Shown here in pieces: positions 42,537 to 51,800 of a DNA stretch of 64,000 nucleotides; position 1 is the stretch's first letter; every line of letters begins with the position of its first letter. The notes beneath the pieces are model-generated. The model searched no databases, was not told where the DNA came from, and saw only the letters and a program-made list of their open reading frames with translations. The stretch is from positions 175,359 through 239,358 of the forward strand of contig JAOTVV010000003.1 of the NCBI GenBank assembly GCA_029863245.1, written 5' to 3'. The position numbers and the translations under genes were made by a program. Source of the stretch: Gemmatimonadota bacterium. GTDB taxonomy: Bacteria > Gemmatimonadota > Gemmatimonadetes > Gemmatimonadales > GWC2-71-9.

Positions 42537-43553
42537 CTACGAGGGCGCCGTACTTCCGGCAATCCTGAACTTGGGAATGTCGGTGTCGACGGTGACGACG
42601 CGGCTCCCGGCTACAGAGAGCGCCGCGCGCACCCGTCCCGAGGCGATGAACGGTGCTGCATACCGAGGCGCTCCGCTTCCGGCCTCGCTCCCGTCACTCG
42701 TCACGCGGACCTCGTACGGCTCGACATCGCCACCCACGGATACGGCATCGCTCAACACGCGAACGCGCTCATCGTCCCGGACCACACACAGCGCGTAGAC
42801 CGCACCACGCGGCCGTCTAGTCTCGGTCTGCACCACAATGCTGGCGATGCCCGCCTCAGACGAGAACGGGTTGGCACCCACCAACGTCACGTGGCCGGTG
42901 GCACCGAAGACGCCCTGCTCCACGAGACGCACGACCGCTTCATCCACGCCCCAGTCCACTCCGGTGCTCGCCATGCGGGGGTCGAACAGGTTCTGGCCGT
43001 CGTGCATGTACAGGACCGGATAGCGTGCCGACGGATCCTCGTCATAGCCCGGTGGCAGCCAGATCCCGACGTGGCGGGTCGGGCCGAGGTGGGCGGACGC
43101 GACGTCCGTCCAGTACACCAGTCGGCCGAGGACACCCGAGCCCTTCCAATCGGCGATGTATGCTCTCGGGTCCTTCTTGAAGGCGGCGATGTCGTGCGGC
43201 GCTTCGACGTCGCCGTCGATGAGTAGTTGGTGGTTCGGCGGCACCGTGCCCGAAGGCCCGAGCGCTTCACGGTCCCAGGAGCCGAGCGTGAACTTGTACT
43301 CGATCGTCGTGCCCATCGGCGCGCTGACGTGCGCCATGCGCTCCCGCCCCTCGCCCGTCATCGCGAGTCCGTCGGGGCGCCACGGTCCGAGCTCGGGGAG
43401 GTTGCCGGCGAGGTACACCGTTCCCGTCCCCTCCGGGACCGTCGCGTGGATGGTGGCCGTGTAGCAGTCCGCCGCCGGCTCGCGGGCAGGCGGCTCCCCC
43501 CAGGTAGCGGATGCGGTGACGAGGCCTGCGGCGAGAACGAGGGCAGCGTGCAT
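42537..43553 (-). CDS. CBM20-esterase N-terminus fused to a glycosidase-like C-terminus
   Basis: 338 residues with a Sec signal (ALVLAAGLVTASATWG). Residues 28-125 are a starch-binding CBM20-like domain (TVYLAGNLPELGPW, IEYKFTLGSWDREA). Residues 155-215 are the start of an esterase D/PF00756 fold (RHVGIWLPPGYDEDPSARYPVLYMHDGQNLFD). It then changes abruptly to GANPFSSEAGIASIVVQTE and VDTDIPKFRIAGS, which recalls the tail of GH2-type glycosidases. The esterase nucleophile region is missing. I read it as an in-frame deletion fusion of two genes. It may be expressed and may bind glucan, but catalysis is doubtful. Confidence 0.7.
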   Translation of the reverse strand: MHAALVLAAGLVTASATWGEPPAREPAADCYTATIHATVPEGTGTVYLAGNLPELGPWRPDGLAMTGEGRERMAHVSAPMGTTIEYKFTLGSWDREALGPSGTVPPNHQLLIDGDVEAPHDIAAFKKDPRAYIADWKGSGVLGRLVYWTDVASAHLGPTRHVGIWLPPGYDEDPSARYPVLYMHDGQNLFDPRMASTGVDWGVDEAVVRLVEQGVFGATGHVTLVGANPFSSEAGIASIVVQTETRRPRGAVYALCVVRDDERVRVLSDAVSVGGDVEPYEVRVTSDGSEAGSGAPRYAAPFIASGRVRAALSVAGSRVVTVDTDIPKFRIAGSTAPS

Positions 43554-43622
43554 CGACGGAGATCTCCTGAAGCTGAGGGAGGTAACAGCGTAAGCTAGCG
43601 CGTCACACCTCAGCGACCGCGC

Positions 43623-43670
43623 AACCGCCCGACCGACTAACCGTTGAACCGCCTAACCGTCAAACCACTC
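43623..43670 (+). repeat. Degenerate 8-bp tandem repeats (AACCGCCT type)
   Basis: Six units of 8 bp: AACCGCCC, GACCGACT, AACCGTTG, AACCGCCT, AACCGTCA, AACCACTC. The same unit makes the clean array at 55291. One unit-like end (AACCACCC) also precedes the hypB promoter at 6094. Confidence 0.8.
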
Positions 43671-43673
43671 GAC

Positions 43674-43702
43674 TTGCGTGGCTCAGTCCACCGTCCCATA
43701 AT
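43674..43702 (+). promoter_or_regulatory. Sigma70-type promoter for the small peptide gene
   Basis: TTGCGT, 17 bp, CATAAT, shared with 6094-6122. The predicted start is near 43709, giving a leader of about 33 nt with GGGAGG before ATG 43742. Confidence 0.65.
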
Positions 43703-43741
43703 GGCTGGTAAGAGCGAACCTCGGCACCTGGGAGGCCCGTT

Positions 43742-43912
43742 ATGGATCGTGACGACAACGCACCGGACCGAGTGCGGAACGAGCAGCGGGATCGGAAACC
43801 GTGGGTCCCACCCGAACTGCGAGACCTGCCCAAACTCACGGATCTCACGTTACAAACCGGTAGTCCTATCGGCGGCACCGGCAACCCAGGCACAGGCAGC
43901 ACCGTCTTCTGA
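43742..43912 (+). CDS. Small RiPP-like peptide, copy 1
   Basis: 56 codons, absent from the ORF track. ATG 43742 is preceded by GGGAGG at good spacing and by a clear promoter. The charged N-terminal half ends in WVPPELRDLPKLTDLTLQTG and the C-terminus is Gly/Thr/Ser-rich, ending STVF. The 57-residue peptide at 54365 shares LTDLTLQTGSPIGG and the STVF end while the N-terminal halves differ, so the C-terminal part is under selection. WxxPxL followed by a leucine-rich stretch resembles the YxxPxL leader motif of lasso-type RiPP precursors. No modifying enzyme is in the window, so modification is hypothetical. It sits 119 bp before a secreted lipoprotein gene. Confidence 0.7.
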   Translation: MDRDDNAPDRVRNEQRDRKPWVPPELRDLPKLTDLTLQTGSPIGGTGNPGTGSTVF

Positions 43913-44031
43913 GTCCAGCCGACCAGGAGGCTCACGGCAGTCGTGCCGGCGGGGCCTTGGGTCGGGGGACCCGTTGCGGACCAATCGGGGCGCGAAAGCG
44001 CGACGTCGATTGCCACACGGAGGGACGAAAG

Positions 44032-45858
44032 ATGCGCGGCACACCACGGACCACAGTTTACCCCATCATTTTCCTCATGTTGCTCGTCGCGGCTGCGGCG
44101 TGCGTGGACGGCATACCCGTGACCTCTCCGGAGGAAGTGACAAAAGAGGAAGTCACTGAACCTGCAGGCAACCCGAGTGTCGTCGCGTCGGTGACCTGCA
44201 CCGCGAACGTGACGGCGGGCGAGCTCTCGTGCGGGAAGGTCCCGGTGGTGGACATTGAGACGGGGGTGCAGCGCATCATTGTCGGCGGCCAGGGTATGTT
44301 TGTCGAGCTTTTTTCGCCTCAGCCCTTCGTGTCTTACAACCCCACTACCCAGATCTTCCAGGCTGACGTCTACCTTGAGAACTACATCACCCAGGGGCTG
44401 GGCAGCGCTGACGGGCTCACGACGACGGGGATCCGAGTCTTCACGCACAGCGGACCCACCGTGACGAGTACAACTCCACCTGGGGGAACTGCGACTGTCA
44501 CGGTGGCCAACGCCGACGGCACAGGGACCTTCACCGGCGCGAACCAACCATTCCACCTCTACGACCAGTACCTACCCGCGGCTGACCCACCTTCTATTTT
44601 TTACCCTACCGACACCCTGACCTGGCAGTGGAACGTCCCCACTAACGTCAACACGTTCGTGTTCGAGGTCTTCGTCGACGCCGATGTCGTGAACCCGAAC
44701 GGTTACGTGCTGATGTCTCCCGGGTCGCTCTTGATGTCGGTCGGGGGAGGAACCCAAACGGTGACCGGCACGCCTGCCGATGTTGTGGGGCGGGGCGTTA
44801 TAACCACTGTTACCTACTCGAGCTCCGACCCGACGATCGCAAACGTCAATTCGAGCACCGGCGAGGTCACGGCGGTGAACGCGGGGATCGTCGACATCAT
44901 CGGCACGACCGGCGGGCCGGAAGCGGATGGCAGGACGAGAGTCACCATCGACCCGCCCACCGCAGGCTTCGATATCGATCTACACTTCATCACGCCTGTC
45001 TCTGCGACCCAAGCGGCGGCGTTCACCGCCGCCGCGGCACGGTGGGGAGGGCTGATCACGGGTGACCTCGCTACTGAGCAGGTTGACATTCCCATCATCT
45101 TGTGCGGGGGGCTGGTCGACGAGCATGTGGACGATCTCGCGATCAACGTGCTGCTCGACAGTATTGACGGTCCTGGCGACTTCCTCGCCTTTGCGGGCCC
45201 CTGCTGGTTCCGACCCACTGGCGCTGGCGGGCTGCCCGCGTTTGGGTTCATGGTGTTCGACACCGCTGACGTGGCCGGCTTGGAGGCGGACGGCCGGCTT
45301 GACGACCTGGTGGCGCACGAGATGGGACATGTGCTGGGTATCGGCACCTTGTGGGACAACGGACTGCTGAACGACGAGACTGGCCCCCTGACGTCGGACG
45401 AGTGCTTCCCCGGTGGGGAAGATCCGCCGCCCCCGCTCATGACTGACCCGTTCTTTTCTGGCCCACAGGCGACTACCGCCTTCAACAACAATGGTGGCGG
45501 TGCCTACACTGGAAACAGGGTGCCGGTCGAGAACGACTTTGGCCCCGGGTCACGGTGCGTACACTGGCGTGAGTCGGTCACGCCCACCGAACTGATGACC
45601 CCCATCATTGAGGCGCCCGCGATCGCGATGCCGCTGAGTGAGATGACGGTGAAATCGCTGGCTGACTTGGGCTACATGGTGGCGACCTCGGGCTGGGACA
45701 CGTGCCTGTACCCGACGTGCGCTCCGCCGGCCGGAGTGGTTGCGCTCGATGCCGCGGTCGGCAGGCTGGAACTGGTCAATGATGTGTGGCTTGGGCCGAT
45801 CTACTCGCGGGACGAACAGGGGCAAATCATCGTGGTTGTGCCGGACAGGCGGCGCTAA
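44032..45858 (+). CDS. Secreted lipoprotein with duplicated N-terminal domain, Big2 and leishmanolysin-like peptidase
   Basis: ATG 44032 follows GGAGG; the track start at 43957 is too early. 608 residues with lipobox AAAC (Cys24). Residues about 50-240 form a domain shared with the protein at 53022 (FQADVYLENYITQGLGSADG, TFTGANQPFHLYDQYL, WQWNVPTNVNTFVFEVFV). A Big2-like Ig fold follows (VTYSSSDPTIANVNSSTGEV). The C-terminal half is a zinc metallopeptidase with H429-EMGH and GIGTLW, then RCVHWRESVTPTELMTPIIE, an M8-like arrangement. The catalytic Glu430 is present. It probably cleaves proteins at the cell surface. Gene order links it to the small peptide just upstream. Confidence 0.82.
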   Translation: MRGTPRTTVYPIIFLMLLVAAAACVDGIPVTSPEEVTKEEVTEPAGNPSVVASVTCTANVTAGELSCGKVPVVDIETGVQRIIVGGQGMFVELFSPQPFVSYNPTTQIFQADVYLENYITQGLGSADGLTTTGIRVFTHSGPTVTSTTPPGGTATVTVANADGTGTFTGANQPFHLYDQYLPAADPPSIFYPTDTLTWQWNVPTNVNTFVFEVFVDADVVNPNGYVLMSPGSLLMSVGGGTQTVTGTPADVVGRGVITTVTYSSSDPTIANVNSSTGEVTAVNAGIVDIIGTTGGPEADGRTRVTIDPPTAGFDIDLHFITPVSATQAAAFTAAAARWGGLITGDLATEQVDIPIILCGGLVDEHVDDLAINVLLDSIDGPGDFLAFAGPCWFRPTGAGGLPAFGFMVFDTADVAGLEADGRLDDLVAHEMGHVLGIGTLWDNGLLNDETGPLTSDECFPGGEDPPPPLMTDPFFSGPQATTAFNNNGGGAYTGNRVPVENDFGPGSRCVHWRESVTPTELMTPIIEAPAIAMPLSEMTVKSLADLGYMVATSGWDTCLYPTCAPPAGVVALDAAVGRLELVNDVWLGPIYSRDEQGQIIVVVPDRRR

Positions 45859-45886
45859 TCGGGGACCTACGTCGCTACGGCTCGAG

Positions 45887-46405
45887 ATGTCTCTGAACGG
45901 GCTCCGGTCACTCGCCTTGATGAGTGCAGTCGGCCTGGCTGGAGCCTGTTCTGCGTCCAACGCCCAACGCGAGACTCCTTTCTCTCCTGAGCAGGTCGCG
46001 GGCTGCTACCGACTGGAGCTCTGGCCCGACGAATCGGGGGGGCAGGTGGAGCGGCGACGCGCCGCCTGGGGCAGCGCTCCCATTCTCAAGCTCGACTCGA
46101 TCAAGCTCACGGCCTGGCCCAGCCTCGTGCAGCAGTATGGCACCGTGTTCGTGGCCTTCAGCATCACGGAGTCGGGCCAGGTCAGGGATCATCCGTTCAA
46201 CTACTGGAGATTCATGGACGGGGATTCGCTGTACGTGGGCCACCCGGGAGCGCTGGCCGGCGTGAGCATGAAAGTGCGCATTGAAGGCCAGGATCTATCG
46301 GGCAGCATCACCTCCTTTACGGACGTGCGCATGGAGGGCAGACCCTCCACGGCGACGACCCCACTACGCGCGCGCCGCGTGGAGTGCCCGCCCAGCGGGC
46401 GCTGA
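45887..46405 (+). CDS. Hypothetical lipoprotein
   Basis: ATG 45887 gives 172 residues with a lipoprotein signal (LMSAVGLAGAC). The mature part (GCYRLELWPDESGG, APILKLDSIKLTAWP, GTVFVAFSITESGQ, AGVSMKVRIEGQDLSGSITSFTDV) is beta-rich and looks like the many small Gemmatimonadota lipoproteins with a lipocalin-like pattern. I do not recognise a named family. It starts 28 bp after the peptidase gene and is probably co-transcribed. Confidence 0.7.
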   Translation: MSLNGLRSLALMSAVGLAGACSASNAQRETPFSPEQVAGCYRLELWPDESGGQVERRRAAWGSAPILKLDSIKLTAWPSLVQQYGTVFVAFSITESGQVRDHPFNYWRFMDGDSLYVGHPGALAGVSMKVRIEGQDLSGSITSFTDVRMEGRPSTATTPLRARRVECPPSGR

Positions 46406-46444
46406 GCTGGCTCGCTCCCCACCCCACATCGCCAAGCCGACTGC

Positions 46445-46677
46445 AGCGGCTGCCCTCGTGGCCTACGAGGTAGGACTCGCGCTCAACACAATCCGAAGCA
46501 AAAGGATCGTAATGTGTTGTCGTTGCAGCACTTGCGCGACGTTGTCCCGCGCCGTATTGTGCCCCCTGAAAAGGTCACAGCTCACGTCGGTGCCCCTCCG
46601 GCCCCGCCGCCTGACCGACGCCGCAGTCTGACGCCCGCCTGACGACGTGACCGCCGAGCCTTCGGCGGAGAGCCCTC
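46445..46677 (+). repeat. Inverted repeat, left arm, carrying a gene tail
   Basis: Reverse complement of roughly 54637-54868. It contains the end of an unidentified protein (RNVLSLQHLRDVVP, KVTAH, PPPDRRRSLTPA, then TGA) followed by a CCGCCGA/TTCGGCGG hairpin. No start codon or intact gene is attached. Together with the other arm it brackets about 8 kb. Confidence 0.75.
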
Positions 46678-46775
46678 TAAGAAGTCGCGTATCGTGGTGC
46701 CCGTTCGACGCGTTCATCCGCTATGACGCGGGTCGGCGCGCAGAGCGGTCACTGTAGACTGAGGAGGCCCGCAAG

Positions 46776-47291
46776 GTGGCGTTTGGGGTTGCCGTATCGA
46801 GTAGCGGTGCGCTCCGGAGGCTAGTGAGCAGGCGACGTCCCGTCATCCGCCGTGTGGCCCATAGCCTTGCCGTTCTAGCGCTCGTGGCCGCGTGCCGCGC
46901 GACAGGTCAGCGCGAGACAACGGTTCAGCCGGCGACCGACGAGGACGATAGGGAACAGCTGGCTGAGCTAGGTGCTGAGGCGCGGGCGCTAATTGGGGAG
47001 CCCAGCTGCACGTCGGTCGCGCAGTGTCGTGCGGTGCCGCTCGGCGCCAAGCCATGCGGCGGCCCCTGGTCTTACGTCGTCTACTCGACTGAGTCGACAG
47101 ACGCCGCGGCGCTCGCAGACGTGGTAGCCCGCTACAACGCCCTCGAGGCCAGGCTCAATCGCCGAGAGGGACGCGTATCGGATTGCCAGTTCGTGTCACG
47201 GCCTCTCCTCGACTGCGTCGATGGACGCTGCATCGGCAGCCTAATGTCTCGCCCTCCCGAGATGCACTCCGGCAAGCGGATCCAGAGGTAG
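46776..47291 (+). CDS. Cysteine-rich small lipoprotein
   Basis: 171 residues from GTG 46776, preceded by GAGGAGG. After an arginine-rich start, a signal segment ends in the lipobox ALVAAC. The mature part has paired cysteines in CTSVAQCRAVPLGAKPCGGPWSYVVYS, then DCQFVSRPLLDCVDGRCIGS, a pattern seen in many uncharacterised bacterial lipoproteins of this size. Four disulfide candidates suggest an extracytoplasmic fold. No function is known to me. It lies just inside the left inverted-repeat arm. Confidence 0.7.
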   Translation: MAFGVAVSSSGALRRLVSRRRPVIRRVAHSLAVLALVAACRATGQRETTVQPATDEDDREQLAELGAEARALIGEPSCTSVAQCRAVPLGAKPCGGPWSYVVYSTESTDAAALADVVARYNALEARLNRREGRVSDCQFVSRPLLDCVDGRCIGSLMSRPPEMHSGKRIQR

Positions 47292-47390
47292 GGCAATGGT
47301 TGGGGCAGACGATAATCCAAAGAGCACGACTTGAGGTCAATGCGCATAAAGGGGATGGAGCTTGTGACTCTCGTGGCTCAGGAGGGAATC

Positions 47391-47652
47391 ATGTATGCGA
47401 GACAATTGCCACTGCGGCCCTGTAGCCTCGCGGGAGTGCTCACGTTGCTGGTGATCCTGCTACCGACCGATCTCTGGTCGCAACAGGACCCGTATGTCGC
47501 ACGCTTCGTGAGAGAAGGTATCTCCAGCGCGACCTGGCCCGACGTACGGGCTCGAGGTAAGGGTCCACGAGCTGACGGTCATCGAGAAGGACTTCATGGA
47601 CGTCGCACTCGACGTGGTGCTGCCAGCGCGGGCAGTCGTGATCAGCAGGTAG
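47391..47652 (+). pseudogene. Protease signal peptide joined to cohesin-protein tail
   Basis: ATG 47391 behind GGAGG opens MYARQLPLRPCSLAGVLTLL..PTDLWSQQ, nearly the signal peptide of the S8 protease at 52916 (MFAREPDVRRYGLAGIL..PSDLWSQQ). About 100 bp later another frame reads LEVRVHELTVIEKDFMDVALDVV and stops at 47650-47652. That matches the end of the cohesin-like lipoprotein at 48258 (LKARVHELTVIENNFMDVTPSVV). So almost all of a protease-cohesin gene pair has been deleted, leaving its two ends. Confidence 0.8.
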
Positions 47653-47719
47653 TGCTGGGTGGGAACGCTGGGGACGGTCGGCAATGGACCGCCCCCACCG
47701 CGCAGGTCGGAGGTGACCC

Positions 47720-47851
47720 ATGCGCATGCTCGGTCTTGTTCCAGTACACCGAGGATTGCTCCTGTTCTGCCTCTTCTCTGGTGGGTTGGCCGGGCCTTGG
47801 TCGGTTCCAGTTCTCGCCCAAGGGCTTACGCAAAACAGATCGCGTGGCTGA
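47720..47851 (+). pseudogene. Orphan secretion signal, gene body lost
   Basis: ATG 47720 has a good GGAGG site 6 nt upstream. The 43-residue product is a classic Sec signal (RGLLLFCLFSGGLAGPWSVPVLAQ) and stops 9 residues later. This looks like the start of an exported-protein gene whose rest was lost. It is not on the ORF track. Confidence 0.5.
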
Positions 47852-48257
47852 CGCCCTAATCCTCCATGATGGGCGAGCGGAGTGTACTTCCCGCCTCCGC
47901 CGTCGTCGTTGTTGGTCAGTACGTGCCCGTCCGGCCTACACGGCGTAGTACGCGGTCAAAGTCGGCTGGGAGACTCATCCGGATACTCCGCGGCGGCCGC
48001 CGCAAACCTCGATCGAGTAGTTGGTACGATGTGCCGGTCTGAGCCAGGCATCTCTCGAACCGCTTGACAATGTTCGCTTCTAACCCGTGATCTTTACTCC
48101 TCGTCACTCGGCTTTGCGATTCGTGCCGGCCTGCAGTCCCAGCACCTTGAAGTGCTGGGCGCCACCGGCTGTCTCAGCGATCAGGACCGGCGCGCTTCGG
48201 TCCGCAAAGCATGACACGCTACCGTCTCACACGTAATCGGCATCGTCCCGCCAGGCC
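47852..48257. other. Degraded intergenic stretch
   Basis: About 400 bp with short open pieces (for example DLYSSSLGFAIRAGLQSQHLEVLG near 48090-48160) but no start, ribosome site or family that I can support. It is probably relic coding DNA. Confidence 0.35.
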
Positions 48258-48812
48258 TCATCGCCCCACCACGACTGGGTGGGGCGGGACGACCACGCTG
48301 GGCGTGACGTCCATGAAGTTATTCTCAATCACGGTCAGCTCGTGGACTCGCGCTTTCAGGCTCGGGCTGTACCCGGTCTCGATGACCTCCATGTGCACTG
48401 CGAAGAGCACGTCACCCCTCAACCCATCAGCGGCCGCGCCGGCAACCTTGATCAATCCCGGGTCGGCAGCGAGGTTGATGGCGCGGAGCACGCCATCATC
48501 AAGTGTCGCCGCCTCGATCGGCCTAAGTTTCTCGGGATCATAGAGCACATCGACCACGAACCCCGTTGGTGTCAGTTCGAGGTCTATGGTGCGCACCTTA
48601 CCGGTCACCGTGACCCGGGAGCCTGGAGTTGCCGTCTCCCGGTCCAGCGTGAGATAGACGTTCACGCCGGATGTGAGAACCGCCTCCTCTCCGTGTCCCG
48701 CCGCTCCCACGGGCTCGTCCGCGCAGGCGCTGAACCCGGCGGCGAGTGCCAGGCCCACCGTCACCGCGGCAGCCAGCAGCGTCTTCCTTCCTGGCTCTCT
48801 GTAGCTAGACAT
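48258..48812 (-). CDS. Cohesin-like domain lipoprotein
   Basis: ATG 48812 has GGAGG upstream and a lipoprotein signal (LLAAAVTVGLALAAGFSAC), giving 184 residues; the track start at 48860 is too early. The mature part resembles a cohesin: VNVYLTLDRETATPGSRVTVTGKV, GFVVDVLYDPEKLRPIEA, DGVLRAINLAADPGLIKVAGAAADGL, GDVLFAVHMEV. Cohesins hold dockerins, and the gene directly upstream encodes a protease with a C-terminal dockerin-like repeat. A surface anchor for that protease is the plausible role. A relic of its 3' end lies at 47560-47652. Confidence 0.72.
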   Translation of the reverse strand: MSSYREPGRKTLLAAAVTVGLALAAGFSACADEPVGAAGHGEEAVLTSGVNVYLTLDRETATPGSRVTVTGKVRTIDLELTPTGFVVDVLYDPEKLRPIEAATLDDGVLRAINLAADPGLIKVAGAAADGLRGDVLFAVHMEVIETGYSPSLKARVHELTVIENNFMDVTPSVVVPPHPVVVGR

Positions 48813-48866
48813 CTGTCCTCCTCTGTTCCACCGGAGACGAGACTCCATCAGAAAGGCCACATCGCT

Positions 48867-51800
48867 TTACGGAACCTGGCATTCCTCAAGCCCGTGCATT
48901 GCGATACGATGGTACGGGGGCAACCCGAGGCTGACCAGCCAACGCAGGATATACACCGCGTCTGTGCCCGTCATTGCGGCATCCCGATCGACATCACACA
49001 TGGCAACATCACAGGTCGGGCAGATAGGCAAGCTGACGAGATCTCTGAGACACTGCACTGCATCAGCAGCGCCGACCGCTCCATCATGTGTGACGTCACC
49101 AAAGGCGTATTCACTCACGCCGACGTTCACATTTGACCACTCCACGAGGGATAGCAGATCCTCCCCCAGCTCCCCACTCAGCTCGGTGACGTCTTTCGCT
49201 ATTGAAACGCAGGCGTCGGGCTGCAGAGCTGGATCGGATTGCAGTTGCAGGGTCAGCAGCGTAACCCTTGGCACGCCCACCGCGTCGGTGCGTGCTCCCG
49301 TACAGGGCAAGGTCCCCTGAGTGCCAGCGTCGGCGTCGTTGCAGAGGAAGGTCCCTCCGAAGTCGCCTTCCTCCACAGCGACGTACGTCATGTCAGCCGG
49401 GCTCCAGGATATCTCCTCTACAAAGGCGGCTACCGGCAGATTGCTGTCATCCTTGCTGTACAGGATCTGCGGCAGCTTGAATGGCTCCCCGTGCATCGCA
49501 CGTGGATCCCCGACGCCGGGATAGTCCGCAGTGCTCATGTCCTCTGGCGCGAACCGCGCGACGTAAAGGGCCTGACCGGCTGGATGCGGCAGAGGCCCGT
49601 CGTTAACGGGGTAGGTATAGAACTCGCCGAACCCGTCCGACGCGCCCGACAAGAACATCAGAGCACCTTCGGTCAAAGCGAGGCCGAATAGGTTATAGAA
49701 TCCAGGCGCAAGTGCCAGCTGGGTCGCGGTCGAGGTGAGATCGGGATCGATACTCCACACCCTGCCGGTGTCGTCGGTGAAGTAGACGATTCCCGACCGA
49801 CCCACTGCCACCGCCTGAACATCATACACACTGGACGCGAGCGTGGTGCTGCTCCCGTCATCCAGAGAAACCTTGGTCAATCCGTAGTTAGAGAGGTTGT
49901 TCGCTACGTACACCGAGTTGTCTTGTGGTCTGTAGGCCACTCCTCCGACGCAGGATGGCAGGCTGGTAGAGATCGGATCTTCCGCGCTTCCATCCAGCGG
50001 GATTCTGTATACCTGCCCTGAGTTCAAACATCTCGACGACCCGAACAAGTCGTTTTGGGGACCCCACGTAAGCCAGAAGACCCCCCCGTCGGGCAGCACC
50101 TTGAAATCGGACACAGTCCCATCCGGCGTGACTCGTCTCACCGTCCAAGCGAAATCGCGGATGCCAACGTACCAATTCCCATCTTCACCGAGCGCGACAC
50201 CACCCGGGGATCCTATTCCTGTGGCGATGGGGGCGCCCACAGTGCCGTCCGGCGATATCGGGATCAAGCTCCCTCCGTTGTCCCGCGTCGCGACCATCAC
50301 GCTTGGGGGTCCATTCCGTGTGTCACCTGTGGCCATACCCCAGGCGTAATCGTGGCCGCTGGAAATGATCGCCATACCTTCGGAGTACACGTAGAACCCC
50401 AGCTCCACTATCTGATTCTGCAGCCAGCCGTCGGCTGCCTGGAATTGGATGCTTCCGAAGTTCCACTCCTCAGGAACGCCGGTCGGATTCAAGGTCACCT
50501 CGACCGAAGTTTCCTGAAGGTCATTGGTCAGTCTCGGCGAATCCAGCTTCCCACGAGCTGCGGCCTTCACCCATGCTAGGAGGGGCTCGGCTAGCCGCTC
50601 GTCCGACAGCTCGTAGTCACCGGTGCCGAGCAGACCCCTGACGAACGCGGAACTAAGGGGACGCGCGACAGCCGGGTCGACGCCGCTGACTTCGGATTGC
50701 TCCACAACTCCGGTCTCTTGTCCAACAACTCCGGTCTCTTCCCTAACCTCAGGGATACTGAAATCCTCGAGCGTAATCAGCTCACCCGTCTGACTCGCCG
50801 TCCCTGAGGTGGGGTCAATAGTGATCCAGCTCTCGGATGGCGACCCAGTCCACGCAACCGTCCCGAGGCCAGTGAGGTCAAAGACTGTGAGTGGGGTGCT
50901 GAGGCTGCTTCCGTTCTGCTCACCTCGAGTCACGAACCCCCACCAGGAGAATCCTAAGATCGCCGCCGCCGGCCGGGCTTTCAGCAGGTAGCCTCCCCCA
51001 AAAGCATCGGCCCAGGCACCCACTTCAACGACGTAGTCGCCCGTCTCCGGTAGATAGACCCTGTACACCAGCGCCTGGAAGCCCAGCCCGGCGTATGGTG
51101 CCATATCGTTCCAGTCCAACAGCGTTTCCCCGTCGGGCTTGTAGACCCGAACCACTGGATCGATCAACGCTGGCGATGCCGAATAGTCGGTCAGCACTGC
51201 CACGTCGATTTCTTGCCCTGCTGTTCCACTTAGCAAGTACCGCACGCGCTCACCAACAGGGAGCATGCCGGCCGTCGTAATGGCCGCATCGAGAGCGATT
51301 CGCGGAGCGACTGCGAGCCGTACACGCATGGTCACGGGCGAGTTGGCTGCGTTCCCACTAATTGTCACAAAACCGGTGTAGAAGCCGGTGCCGAGTCCAG
51401 AGGGATTCGCAACGACATCGAACTGATCAGGTGTGACATCGCTCGCGCTGCCCGACGCTGGATTCAGTGTGATCCACGTGGCGTCGTCCGTCGCCGTCCA
51501 GTCGATCGTCCCCGCGGCGCCGACGTTCCGGATCTCCACCGGCGCTGTGATCGACGCTCCTCCTGGCTCTGCCGCCAGCGTGACTTCCATCGGATCAACG
51601 GAGAGTGCGAAACTGCCTGAGGCAACCGCGGCGACCGCAGCCCCCGCATCTACGACACCATACCCGCTCTCCCAATCGAATCCCGACGCTTCGATGTCCT
51701 GTGCCGTACTCCGCAGTATCTGCCGTACCTGATCCACGGTGAGATCGGGCCGTGCTGCGCGCACCAGGGCCGCCACGCCGGCGACGTGTGGCGACGCCAT

